Assembly (NCBI RefSeq): GCF_023674465.1
Contig: NZ_CP098400.1
Coordinates: 1,350,801 to 1,414,800, forward strand
DNA from: Xiashengella succiniciproducens
GTDB lineage: Bacteria; Bacteroidota; Bacteroidia; Bacteroidales; Marinilabiliaceae
Length of the DNA: 64,000 bases
Reading direction: 5' to 3'
Positions within the stretch are counted from its first letter, which is position 1. Each line of letters starts with the position of its first letter. Under the pieces are notes generated by a model. It was not told where the DNA came from and did no database searches. It saw only the letters and a program-made list of their open reading frames with translations. Both the position numbers and the translations under genes were made by a program. Below, piece by piece: positions 17,739-26,612 of the stretch.

Positions 17739-18437
17739 TCAGACCTTGCCTCTCAATAAAATCTCCGGCCATATTGAGGCAAGTTGCTGTGTGTCATCGA
17801 GTACTAATGAAGCACCAACACTGGAAAGGTCTTCAGGCTTGAGGATGCCTGTGTTAACAGCCACGGTTATCAGTCCGGCAGCCCGCGCTGCACGGACTCC
17901 AAGAGGGGCATTCTCGACAACTATTGAATTAGCCGCACTAGTACCGGCTTTTTCAAGAGCTCTCAGATATGGTTCCGGATCAGGCTTACCATTTACCACA
18001 TCGAAACCGCTTACAACATTCTCGCGTATAATTCCGAAATCACTGTTGAGCCTTTCTATCAGAGAGGGTTGTTTGGAACCTGTAACTACAACTACCTTGA
18101 GTCCTGCTTCCATAGTCCTTCTTAGCACCTCCTTCATACCCGGAAGTATTGGAGCCTGAGGGGCCTCATTCATCAATTCGGTCTTCTTGCTGTAAACCCG
18201 TTTTATCTCCTCCTTGGTGGCATTTCTTCCAAAGCGCTGATTGAAAACCTTGTTGATAGTACAGGGACCAGTTGCGCCTTCATTCAGGTAGGCCTCATAT
18301 TCCGGAAAGTCAATTCCTTCGCACTTAAAACTACCAGACCAGGAATAGGCGTGGTTGGGCATGGAGTCATACAGGACTCCATCCATGTCAAAAAAAACCG
18401 CCTCTATTTTTACGGGTAATATGCTTAAATCTGTCAT
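17739..18437 (-). CDS. HAD-superfamily sugar-phosphatase / beta-phosphoglucomutase-like
   Basis: 232 aa from the ATG at 18437, chosen over one 30 bases upstream because the HAD core starts soon after it. Motif I FDMDGVLYDS (Asp nucleophile and acid/base Asp), motif II VVVTGSKQPS, motif III Lys and GKPDPEPYLRALEKAG, and the motif IV region VVENAPLGVRAARAAG are all present. Cap type C1 (subfamily IA). The substrate is unknown: a phosphosugar mutase or phosphatase. Confidence 0.9.
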   Translation of the reverse strand: MTDLSILPVKIEAVFFDMDGVLYDSMPNHAYSWSGSFKCEGIDFPEYEAYLNEGATGPCTINKVFNQRFGRNATKEEIKRVYSKKTELMNEAPQAPILPGMKEVLRRTMEAGLKVVVVTGSKQPSLIERLNSDFGIIRENVVSGFDVVNGKPDPEPYLRALEKAGTSAANSIVVENAPLGVRAARAAGLITVAVNTGILKPEDLSSVGASLVLDDTQQLASIWPEILLRGKV

Positions 18438-18496
18438 GTGCGCAAATATGCAAAAAAACTTTCCCATTTTTTGTTATTTTTGAGCAACTCATATCG

Positions 18497-19210
18497 ATGA
18501 TAACCAAAAATCGAAGTGCTTTGACCATCAATATCCTTCCTGAAATTGGCGGGCTCTTCCCCCAGCTATCAATAGCCTGCATTGAAACTGAGGTGACGGT
18601 TGTTCCCTCTGACGGTGAACTTGCCGGATATATGGAACAGCTTTGCGAAAGCCTTAAAGGCAGTATCACCAATGAAAGCATCAGACAGCATCCGGTGGTG
18701 GAGATGACAAAAAGAGCCTACCGAAAGATGGGACAAGACCCCAATCGCTATCGTCCTGCTGCAGAAAGCCTGTTGCGTCGTATTGCAAGCGGCAAGGGTC
18801 TGTACAATGTCAATAATATAGTTGACATTCTGAACATCGTTTCAATCCGTACTGGCTTTTCTATAGGCGGATTTGACAAGGATAAGATCAGGGGAGAGAT
18901 AAGCTTTGGTATTGGTCGTGCAGGTGAAGCTTATGAAGGTATTGGCAGGGGTGCACTTAATATTGAGCATCTGCCGGTGTTTCGTGACGAGATAGGTGCA
19001 TTCGGAACCTCGACAAGTGATTCTGTTCGCACTATGGTTGACGAGAATACCCGTCACTTCCTGATGGTAATACCTGCCTTTGAGAATATAGGCGACCATC
19101 TTGAAAAAGCGATTGAGATGAGTGAAGAGCTTCTGGTTGAGTTCGCCAGAGTCAGGTCAGTCAGCATCTTTACTTCAGGCAAAGTTAATGAAGCAGGTGC
19201 AGATAAGTAG
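18497..19210 (+). CDS. B3/B4 tRNA-binding-domain protein
   Basis: 237 aa with a free-standing B3/4 domain as found in the beta subunit of PheRS: VVEMTKRAYRKMGQDPNRYRPAAESLLRR and GLYNVNNIVDILNIVSIRTGFSIGGFD are the recognisable parts. Such orphan proteins may edit mischarged tRNA or act on amino acids, which is not demonstrated. A TATTTTTG box at 18475-18482 lies only 14 bases before the ATG, so a leader of a few bases would be expected if it is used. The MBL gene follows by 27 bp. Confidence 0.85.
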   Translation: MITKNRSALTINILPEIGGLFPQLSIACIETEVTVVPSDGELAGYMEQLCESLKGSITNESIRQHPVVEMTKRAYRKMGQDPNRYRPAAESLLRRIASGKGLYNVNNIVDILNIVSIRTGFSIGGFDKDKIRGEISFGIGRAGEAYEGIGRGALNIEHLPVFRDEIGAFGTSTSDSVRTMVDENTRHFLMVIPAFENIGDHLEKAIEMSEELLVEFARVRSVSIFTSGKVNEAGADK

Positions 19211-19237
19211 TAGTATTAAAAAAGTGGAAAGTAGAGT

Positions 19238-20023
19238 ATGATTGAGATTTGTGCGCTTGCTTCAGGCAGTAACGGAAACTGCTACTATATAGGAAATGGG
19301 GAGGATGCAATATTAGTTGACGCCGGTATCAGCCGGCGTCAGGTGCTTGACCGCATGACACAAAGAGGTCTGATGCCATCGAAGGTAAGGGCCATTTTTA
19401 TTTCCCATGAACATGCCGACCATATGCGTGGGGTAAGGGTTCTGGCCAAGAAGTTGGCTGTTCCCGTTTATATGACCCAGAAGACCTTTGACAATTCGTG
19501 GGGGCCTAACAGGCCTGAAAAGGCCGAAGTGTTTACTCCGGGAGAAGTGATAAATATCAATGGCTTTGAGGTGCACAGCTTTTCGAAAGAGCATGATGCG
19601 GCAGAACCATGCAGTTTCCGGATACAATACCGTGGCATCCACGTGGGTGTGTTTACAGATATTGGTGAGCCATGTGATAATGTAACTGAGCATCTGGCTC
19701 AATGCCATGCCTTGTTTCTCGAAACAAACTATGACAACGATATGTTATGGTCGGGCCCTTATCCCTATCAATTGAAGGTGCGCGTGGCAGGCAACAAAGG
19801 TCACCTCTCAAATGCACAGGCATTTGAGCTGCTAAGTAATCATCACAACAAGGATCTGCAGGTAGTCTTTCTTTCTCACCTATCTGAGGAAAACAACAGA
19901 CCCGATCTGGCTATGGCAGCATTTAGCGGACTGACGGACAGGTTTAGCATCAAACTGACAAACCGCTATGCTGCAGCCGAGGTATTTGTCGTTAAGCTGC
20001 CGGAAGAAAGGGTTATTGTATAG
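19238..20023 (+). CDS. MBL-fold hydrolase, YycJ/WalJ-like
   Basis: 261-aa metallo-beta-lactamase-fold enzyme. The metal motif FISHEHADHMRGV (about 53-65) is intact, with further ligands in HSFSKEHDAAEP, GVFTDIGEP and the late HLSEENNRPDLA. The opening CALASGSNGNCYYIG is diagnostic of the YycJ group, which is thought to be a nuclease or phosphodiesterase active in DNA handling. Cytoplasmic, no signal peptide. Confidence 0.92.
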   Translation: MIEICALASGSNGNCYYIGNGEDAILVDAGISRRQVLDRMTQRGLMPSKVRAIFISHEHADHMRGVRVLAKKLAVPVYMTQKTFDNSWGPNRPEKAEVFTPGEVININGFEVHSFSKEHDAAEPCSFRIQYRGIHVGVFTDIGEPCDNVTEHLAQCHALFLETNYDNDMLWSGPYPYQLKVRVAGNKGHLSNAQAFELLSNHHNKDLQVVFLSHLSEENNRPDLAMAAFSGLTDRFSIKLTNRYAAAEVFVVKLPEERVIV

Positions 20024-20096
20024 GAAAAACATACCAAAACCTATATATTGGCGTTATTTTTGATATCAGTCGGAAACGGATAATTACGTTCATTCT

Positions 20097-23000
20097 ATGA
20101 TAAACCGCGTATTGTTTACAATAATTGCTGCAACTGTACTTAGTCAGTTTAGCATTTCGGGTCAGAAAAGTCCCGAGAGAGTTCAGCCCGAACGAGTCCT
20201 TGAAGAGGGAAAGCTATTGTTCGAACGGGGTTATTACGGTCTGGCCAGGGAGACTTTTGCCAGCCTCAGGGACATGGATGCCAGCGTCACGCTAAAGGAT
20301 GATGCTTCATTCTTTGAAGCCCTGTCTGCTTTGCGTCTTGAACACGGAGACGCAGGCTACCTGTTTGAAAAGCATCTGGAGGACTTCCCACAAAGCAGGC
20401 ATATCTCTCATGCTTATTTCAGGCTTGGGGAACTGGCTCAAAAAGACAAAAAGGATTCACAGGCACTTCGTCGCTTTGAGAAGGTTGACCCCAACGACCT
20501 TGACAAGGATGTACGCCTTGAGTTTTATTATAAGTCTGGCTACGCCTACTTTGTCAACGGTGACTATAATAAAGCCTCAAGACACCTTGCTATGGTCAAG
20601 GATGCTGACTCCAAATACAGTGCACCGGCATCCTATTACTATGCCCACATACTTTATGAAAAAGGAGACCATGAAGCAGCTTTACGCTCATTTGAGAAAC
20701 TTCGTCATGAGCCAGGCTTCAGGGATATTATTCCATATTATATTGCCCAGATCTATTATATGCAGGGCAACTATGACAAGGCCATCGAGTATGGCACACC
20801 GCTGATGGCGGAAGCCAAGGGCCTTATGAGAACCGACCTTGCAAGGGTATTGGGCGACTCCTATTTTACTACAGGCAAGTATTCTCAGGCTATTCCCTAC
20901 CTCAGCATAGTGGTTAAGGATAGTAAGAGTCCACGTCGTGAGGACTATTATCACCTTGGCCTGTCCTTCTACTTCGAGAAAGATTACGCCCAGGCAGCAA
21001 GCAACCTGGCACAGGTGACCTCCGGTAGTGACGAGATGACTCAGAATGCCTATTACCACCTTGCTGACTGCTACCTGCATACCGGTGATAAGAAGAATGC
21101 CCGTATTGCCTTTGAAGCTGCCTCTCGTGCAGACTTCGATAAGGCCATAAAGGAGGATGCGATGTTCAACTACCTGAAACTCAACTATGAGCTTTCTTTC
21201 TCACCCTTTAATGAGATTGTCAACTCCTTTATGCAGTTTATCAACGAGTTTCCCAACAGCCGTCATATTGATGAGGCCTACCGCTACCTTGGACAGGCTT
21301 TGCTGACAACAAAGAACTACAGGGAAGCACTTGCAGCCATGGAAAGCATCAAAACCAAGAGTCCTGAAGTGTACAAGGCCATGCAGAGAGTTGCCTATTA
21401 CAGGGGACTTGAATTGTTTACAAACCTCCAGTTTCAGAGTGCCATCGAAATGTTTGACTACAGTCTGAAATACGGAGATCAGGACAGGGAACTGAAGTCC
21501 GATGCATTGTACTGGAGGGCTGAGGCTTATTACAGGTTAAACAACTACTCTGAGGCGCAAAAAGGCTACAGGGCCTTTTTGCAGGAACCTTCTGCAAGGA
21601 AATCTTCCGAGTATGCCTATGCTCATTATAACCTTGGTTATACTTATTTCAAACAAAGCAACTATTCAGAAGCCCGCTCCTGGTTCCAGCAGTTTATTAA
21701 CCGCGGAAGTGATGCAGAACCTGCCTTTATGGGAGATGCATACAACCGACTGGGCGATACCTATTTCCTGGCAAGGGACTTCAAAAATGCTATTAGCTGG
21801 TATGATAAGGCTGCCGGATTATCGGGAGGTTCACCCGACTATGCTATGTTCCAGACAGCCCTGTCGCTGGGTATTTCCAACGACCATCAGGGTAAGATAA
21901 GGCGACTTGATAACCTGATTAACAGCTACCCGATGTCATCGTACGTGGATGATGCATGGTATGAGATGGGCAGGTCCTATGTTCACCTGGGCAACCTCGA
22001 TGAAGCTATTCGTTGCTACAAGACTGTACGGGACCGCTTCCCGAAAAGCAACTTTGCACGTAAGGCAATGCTGCAGTTAGGTCTGGTATTCTACAATGCA
22101 GGTGACCTGGATCAATCCATGGTTTACTACAAGCGTGTTATCAACGAATTTCCCGGAACACCTGAGGCCGAAGACGCACTGCTTGGGCTGAGGGCTATCT
22201 ACCTCGACAGAAACGATCCAAATGGATTTATCAGCTATACAAACCAGATAGGCGGATTTGCCAGGGTTGATGACCGCCAGCGCGACAGTCTCAACTATAT
22301 TGCAGCAGAACGTCAATATATGTCGGGCAATTGTGAGCAGGCTATGGATCAACTCGACAGTTACCTGCAAAGCTTCCCGGATGGTCGCTTTGCCCTTAAC
22401 GCCCACTTCTACAAGGCCGACTGTCAATACAGAAGTGGAAAGATGGATGAGGCACTGAGGGATTTCGAGTTTGTTGCAGGAAGAGGAAAGAGTCTGTTCT
22501 CAGAAGATGCTGTTAAGTATGCCGGACAAATCCATTACGTGAAAGGTAATTATACAAGGGCTCTTGATTACTTCCGTCGTCTGGAAGAAGAGGCCGACCT
22601 TGAAGAAAACAGGCATGAGGCCCTTATCGGTCAGATGCGTGCCCTTGCCAAGATGGACAATGCTGTATCAGCTTTAGCTGCTACAGAAAAGGTAATATCT
22701 AACCCACGTATGCAGCCCGAAATTGTGAGGGAAGCAAGATATCTCAAAGCATCCTCTCATCTCAAACTGGGTGATAAGGCAAATGCTATTAACGAGTACC
22801 GTCAGGTATCAGCCAATACAAGCAGTAAGGAAGGTGCTGAGTCCAAGTATATGCTTGCCCAACTGCTTTATGATGGTGGACGTAAGCCTGAAGCTGAAAA
22901 GGAAATCTTTGACTTTATTGGAAAGGGTACTCCTCATCAGTACTGGATGGCCAAGAGCTTCATCCTTCTGTCGGATATTTATGCCGACAGGCAGGAATAC

Positions 23001-23111
23001 TTCCAGGCAGTTCAATATCTCGAGAGTCTGCTTGAGAACTACAAGGCTGAGGATGATGATATCAGGCAGATTGCAAATGAAAGGCTTGTACGTTACAGGG
23101 AAAGACAATAA
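20097..23111 (+). CDS. Large secreted tetratricopeptide-repeat protein
   Basis: 1004 aa with an N-terminal signal peptide (MINRVLFTIIAATVLSQFSISGQ), so probably periplasmic. Nearly the entire chain is built of TPR units, with many A/Y pairs such as YYKSGYAYFVNGDYNKASRH, AYYHLADCYLHTGDKKNAR and AWYEMGRSYVHLGNLDEAIRCY. TPRs bind proteins, and no enzyme motif is seen. The next gene, an outer-membrane barrel, starts 18 bp later, so the two probably form an operon and an envelope complex. A TATTTTTG box at 20055-20062 may be the -7 element. Confidence 0.88.
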   Translation: MINRVLFTIIAATVLSQFSISGQKSPERVQPERVLEEGKLLFERGYYGLARETFASLRDMDASVTLKDDASFFEALSALRLEHGDAGYLFEKHLEDFPQSRHISHAYFRLGELAQKDKKDSQALRRFEKVDPNDLDKDVRLEFYYKSGYAYFVNGDYNKASRHLAMVKDADSKYSAPASYYYAHILYEKGDHEAALRSFEKLRHEPGFRDIIPYYIAQIYYMQGNYDKAIEYGTPLMAEAKGLMRTDLARVLGDSYFTTGKYSQAIPYLSIVVKDSKSPRREDYYHLGLSFYFEKDYAQAASNLAQVTSGSDEMTQNAYYHLADCYLHTGDKKNARIAFEAASRADFDKAIKEDAMFNYLKLNYELSFSPFNEIVNSFMQFINEFPNSRHIDEAYRYLGQALLTTKNYREALAAMESIKTKSPEVYKAMQRVAYYRGLELFTNLQFQSAIEMFDYSLKYGDQDRELKSDALYWRAEAYYRLNNYSEAQKGYRAFLQEPSARKSSEYAYAHYNLGYTYFKQSNYSEARSWFQQFINRGSDAEPAFMGDAYNRLGDTYFLARDFKNAISWYDKAAGLSGGSPDYAMFQTALSLGISNDHQGKIRRLDNLINSYPMSSYVDDAWYEMGRSYVHLGNLDEAIRCYKTVRDRFPKSNFARKAMLQLGLVFYNAGDLDQSMVYYKRVINEFPGTPEAEDALLGLRAIYLDRNDPNGFISYTNQIGGFARVDDRQRDSLNYIAAERQYMSGNCEQAMDQLDSYLQSFPDGRFALNAHFYKADCQYRSGKMDEALRDFEFVAGRGKSLFSEDAVKYAGQIHYVKGNYTRALDYFRRLEEEADLEENRHEALIGQMRALAKMDNAVSALAATEKVISNPRMQPEIVREARYLKASSHLKLGDKANAINEYRQVSANTSSKEGAESKYMLAQLLYDGGRKPEAEKEIFDFIGKGTPHQYWMAKSFILLSDIYADRQEYFQAVQYLESLLENYKAEDDDIRQIANERLVRYRERQ

Positions 23112-23129
23112 CAGGAATACAGCGATAAT

Positions 23130-24896
23130 ATGAAGACATTTAAAGCTCTGATGATAATTGCCGGTTTGATAGTCCTTATTCCGACAAGGGCACAGGAAGA
23201 AAGCATTAATCAGGAGGTAAGGGTTGTAAGGGAATACAACCCCACTGTATCTGATGCATTTAAGATAAACCGTATGCCTCAAACCGCTGAGGAAGAACTT
23301 GCAACTCCGGTGTTCAACTACAGCTTAAGTGCCAAGGCCATGGTGGGCAAGCCCGAGACTGTGCCCTTGGTCGCTGCACGTATGGGCAAGGAGCCACGTG
23401 AGGATCTCAGCAATACGTATTTCAGAGGTTATGTAGGAAACTACAACACCATTGGTGGGGCCTTGATGTACAACATCCTGCATAGCGACAAATATTCCCT
23501 TGCTTTGAAAGCTGTACACGAATCTTCACTAGGAGAGGTAGAAGTTACAGGTATTGATGAGGATGCTCAGTTTCATGAGTCTCTGGGTGGCCTGTATTTC
23601 AATCGCTTCTTTAAGCGTAATACCTTCAGTATTGACATGGATTTCAGTAATCTGGCCTACCGTTACTACGGCTTTGGTTCCCTGGAGCCTGAACAGGATT
23701 ATGTCAATCGTTATGCTGACGTTGGTTCACCAGAGTCGGTACCAGGTAAAGATATCCTACCGGAAGCAAAGCAGCGCCAGACTGCATTTGACATAGTACT
23801 GGGGTTGAATAACAATGCAACCAATGGTCAGACTAATAAGTGGGACCTAAATATGGGATTCTCTACTTTCGGTACCTATACAGGGGTGAGCGAGAACCAG
23901 TTTATCTATCGTGGAGATTTTGAGTTTCCTATCAATGAACTGGGCCTAAAGTTTGAGACCGGAGTACTCCATGCAGGAACCAATAATGCCGTTAGCGACA
24001 ATGAGTTTTTGTACAATTTTGTACGCAGACAGCAGACATTGGTAACAGTAAATCCGGCTCTTGTGCGACGTAAGGATGGACTTCTGCTGAACTTCGGTCT
24101 CCGTATTGGAGCAGGTTTTGACGAACTTGAAGATGAACTATACCTGTCACCTGACGTGTGGGCAAGTTATACAATTGCTGAGGGAATAGTGGCTATAGAA
24201 GGAGGTGTTACTGGTGAGATAAAGCCTTCTACCTACCGTTCAATAATGGAGGAAAACCCCTATGTATCACCTGATCTGAATGTGAAAAACGCATTTCATG
24301 GGGTTAAGTTTTTCTTCGGAACCAAGGGGAATTTCTCAAATGCAACATCATTTGCTGCAAGGGTTGAATACAGCGTATTTCGTGATGAACACTTTTATGT
24401 GAACCGCACCTTTACCAGAGAACCGGAACGAACAATGCAGGATTTTATCAACCAGTTTGATGTTGATTATGACGACGGTAACCTGTTGACTGTATCGGGT
24501 GTTTTCAATGCACGCTTTACTCCGGACCTTGAAATGACCTTGAAAGGAAGTTATTATGGATGGAAACTTGATTCCTTGTCACATGCATGGCAGAGACCTG
24601 ATATGGAAGCCGGAATTCGTTTGACCTATCGCTATGACGAGAGTCTAACCCTCTATGGTTCATTCAATGTAATTGGTTCAAGGAATGCTGCAATTCCGGA
24701 CCTACTACTTCCCGAGCAGGCTGTAGTCTCTCTTGATCCTGTATATGACTTTAATCTAGGAGCCAACTACAGCCTAAACAAAAAGTGGCACTTCTTCGGT
24801 GAAGTGAGAAATATGCTTGCCTCCAGATACAATCGCTGGTTTGGTTACCCTAGTCACGGTATCAATGCTATAGTCGGGCTCGGATATTCCTTCTAG
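23130..24896 (+). CDS. Outer-membrane beta-barrel protein, TonB-receptor-like without plug
   Basis: 588 aa with a signal peptide ending TRAQ (about residue 22), followed by a short conserved start (EVRVVREYNPTVSDAFKINRMP) and alternating aromatic/glycine strands to the C-terminus (GINAIVGLGYSF, terminal Phe). No plug domain or carboxypeptidase-like domain is present, so this is not a complete TonB-dependent transporter. The EYNPTVSDA-type motif occurs in barrels paired with periplasmic TPR proteins in Bacteroidota. The function of the pair is unknown. Confidence 0.8.
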   Translation: MKTFKALMIIAGLIVLIPTRAQEESINQEVRVVREYNPTVSDAFKINRMPQTAEEELATPVFNYSLSAKAMVGKPETVPLVAARMGKEPREDLSNTYFRGYVGNYNTIGGALMYNILHSDKYSLALKAVHESSLGEVEVTGIDEDAQFHESLGGLYFNRFFKRNTFSIDMDFSNLAYRYYGFGSLEPEQDYVNRYADVGSPESVPGKDILPEAKQRQTAFDIVLGLNNNATNGQTNKWDLNMGFSTFGTYTGVSENQFIYRGDFEFPINELGLKFETGVLHAGTNNAVSDNEFLYNFVRRQQTLVTVNPALVRRKDGLLLNFGLRIGAGFDELEDELYLSPDVWASYTIAEGIVAIEGGVTGEIKPSTYRSIMEENPYVSPDLNVKNAFHGVKFFFGTKGNFSNATSFAARVEYSVFRDEHFYVNRTFTREPERTMQDFINQFDVDYDDGNLLTVSGVFNARFTPDLEMTLKGSYYGWKLDSLSHAWQRPDMEAGIRLTYRYDESLTLYGSFNVIGSRNAAIPDLLLPEQAVVSLDPVYDFNLGANYSLNKKWHFFGEVRNMLASRYNRWFGYPSHGINAIVGLGYSF

Positions 24897-24935
24897 GTGC
24901 TATTGAAGCAGCTGAAGTATGAGATTAAAGTAACG

Positions 24936-24966
24936 GCAGGATTTACAGCTTATCTGTAAATCCTGC
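24936..24966. terminator. Bidirectional hairpin overlapping the mltG stop
   Basis: Perfect 13-bp arms gcaggatttacag (24936-24948) and ctgtaaatcctgc (24954-24966) with a 5-nt loop. The mltG stop codon begins in the loop. It sits between convergent genes and may terminate both. The T-tract is weak on the plus strand (ttctattt). Confidence 0.65.
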
Positions 24967-26020
24967 TTCTATTTAGTGCTTTGCGGTATTTCTCGGCGTT
25001 GATATTGTGCTGACGTAGAGTACGGGCAAAAGCATGGTAACCCGAGAAATCATCCTTGGCACACATATAGAGGAAATCGTGCTTTTCGTAGTTGAGTACC
25101 GCATCAATGCCGTCTACTGAAGGCATTCTGATAGGGCCGGGGGGCAGTCCGGCATAGATATAGGTATTGTAGGGGGAGTCTATCTCAAGATCCTTTGTCA
25201 GTATCCTGTTTACAGCAAAGTTGCCGATAACAAACTTAATAGTGGGATCAGCCTGAAGCCTCATGCCAATATCAAGGCGGTTGATATATAATCCTGCGAC
25301 ACGAGGTTTCTCATCCCGTTTGATAGTTTCCTCATCTACAATTGAAGCAAGAGTGGAAACCTGAACCGGTGTAAGCCTTATAGTCTCAGCTTTTTTAAGT
25401 CTGTCTTCATTCCAGAATGCATCATATTCCTTCTTCATCCTTTGCACAAAGGCCTTAGGACTGGTGTTCCAGTACATCTGATAGGTGTTTGGTATAAACA
25501 GGGCCATCAGGGTATTGGGCTGAAAGCCCACTTCCTCAATCAGCTGCTCGTCAGTAAAGGCCTTCATAAATGCTGCTGAGTCTGCCTCCAGACGGTCGGC
25601 AAGAACAGCAGCGAGATCCTCCAGTCTGCGGATATTATTGAAGGTAACGTTGACCGGGGTCTGAGCTCCGGACCTGAGCATATTTACGAGTTCGTTATTG
25701 CTCATTCCATTCTTCAGAATGTAGCGTCCCCCTTTGGGATTAATAGGGTAGGCTTTCTGACGGGCTACCCAAATGAAGCTTTTCATGTCCTGGACCGCAC
25801 CACTGAGTTCAAGAAGACCTACTACCTCTTCGAAAGTCGGATCAGAAGGCAGGTAGAGTTCGATTCCCTTACTGTCTTCAGTCACTACATTGGGTCCGAA
25901 GATGCGGTTGTAGAACCTCAGAGAAAAGGCAAGCATCACTACTAGCAAAGCGCCAATGATGTACATTGAAATTAATACTTTGCGGTTTATCCGGGGCTTT
26001 GAACTTCTTTTCAGAACCAT
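24950..26020 (-). CDS. mltG: Endolytic murein transglycosylase
   Basis: Cuts nascent peptidoglycan glycan strands near the membrane, thought to set strand length. 356 aa from the ATG at 26020. A longer reading to 26182 would run into the divergent SPOR gene and has no membrane start. One N-terminal helix follows a basic stretch (about 14-36), then a LysM-like region (about 70-140) and the YceG domain. The catalytic Glu lies in ASIVDEETIK, followed by YINRLDIGMRLQADPTIKF. The C-terminal LPPGPIRMPSVDGIDA is also diagnostic. Confidence 0.95.
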   Translation of the reverse strand: MVLKRSSKPRINRKVLISMYIIGALLVVMLAFSLRFYNRIFGPNVVTEDSKGIELYLPSDPTFEEVVGLLELSGAVQDMKSFIWVARQKAYPINPKGGRYILKNGMSNNELVNMLRSGAQTPVNVTFNNIRRLEDLAAVLADRLEADSAAFMKAFTDEQLIEEVGFQPNTLMALFIPNTYQMYWNTSPKAFVQRMKKEYDAFWNEDRLKKAETIRLTPVQVSTLASIVDEETIKRDEKPRVAGLYINRLDIGMRLQADPTIKFVIGNFAVNRILTKDLEIDSPYNTYIYAGLPPGPIRMPSVDGIDAVLNYEKHDFLYMCAKDDFSGYHAFARTLRQHNINAEKYRKALNRSRIYR

Positions 26021-26074
26021 GTTATAAGATTTTGTTTTGCAAAGAAAGTACTTTTTTGTTTGTTGCTGAAAGTT

Positions 26075-26082
26075 TATCTTTG
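26075..26082 (+). promoter_or_regulatory. Probable -7 box for the SPOR lipoprotein gene
   Basis: TATCTTTG, matching TAnnTTTG, 26 bases before the ATG at 26109. T-rich sequence with TTTG at 26055-26058 lies upstream, but the spacing is a few bases short of 19. Confidence 0.5.
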
Positions 26083-26108
26083 GTAGCCGGTAACCAAACA
26101 AGGAAAAT

Positions 26109-26567
26109 ATGAGATTAGTGAAATATGTGATAGTTGTGGCTGCAGGAATGCTCCTGCTTTCTTCATGTGCTAGTATGCGCAAAGGTTCAAGCCGTTTTGA
26201 TTCAAGCGAATCAATATATGTAAAGGAAGAGCCCAGGAAGGTTGAGGTTAAACAGACAGCACCTGAGCCAAAGCCGGAACCGGCAATTGTTGTCAGGGAA
26301 GAAAGAGTAACCCCTATTGGTCAGACTGGCCCCAAGGGTAAATACTATATTATTATTGGTTCATTCCAGGTTTTGGACAATGCCCGTCGATTCAGTAATG
26401 ACTTGACTAATGAAGGATTTTCTCCAATACTATTGGAAAGCGAACATGGATTTTTCCGTGTTTCTGTTGCTTCATTTAACGATGAACTGGATGCACGTTC
26501 ACGACTTGCACAGATCCGTAGCCAATATCCTAAGTATAATGACGTTTGGTTGCTGATCAGCCTCTAA
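26109..26567 (+). CDS. SPOR-domain lipoprotein
   Basis: 152 aa. A lipoprotein signal peptide with lipobox LLSSC (Cys about residue 20) anchors it in the envelope. A charged linker (EEPRKVEVKQTAPEPKPEP) leads to a C-terminal SPOR domain (about 75-150, YYIIIGSFQVLDNARRF... VSVASFNDELDARSRL). SPOR domains bind denuded glycan strands at the division septum. Its divergent position to mltG fits a cell-wall role. Processing would use LspA. Confidence 0.9.
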   Translation: MRLVKYVIVVAAGMLLLSSCASMRKGSSRFDSSESIYVKEEPRKVEVKQTAPEPKPEPAIVVREERVTPIGQTGPKGKYYIIIGSFQVLDNARRFSNDLTNEGFSPILLESEHGFFRVSVASFNDELDARSRLAQIRSQYPKYNDVWLLISL

Positions 26568-26612
26568 CCCCCATTACCCCTTAACGAAGGTGTTTTTATT
26601 AACTACAGTAAT

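Noticed and set aside
26021..26182. N-terminal extension of mltG to 26182
   Set aside because: It would overlap the divergent SPOR lipoprotein gene and its promoter; the membrane-anchor start fits 26020.
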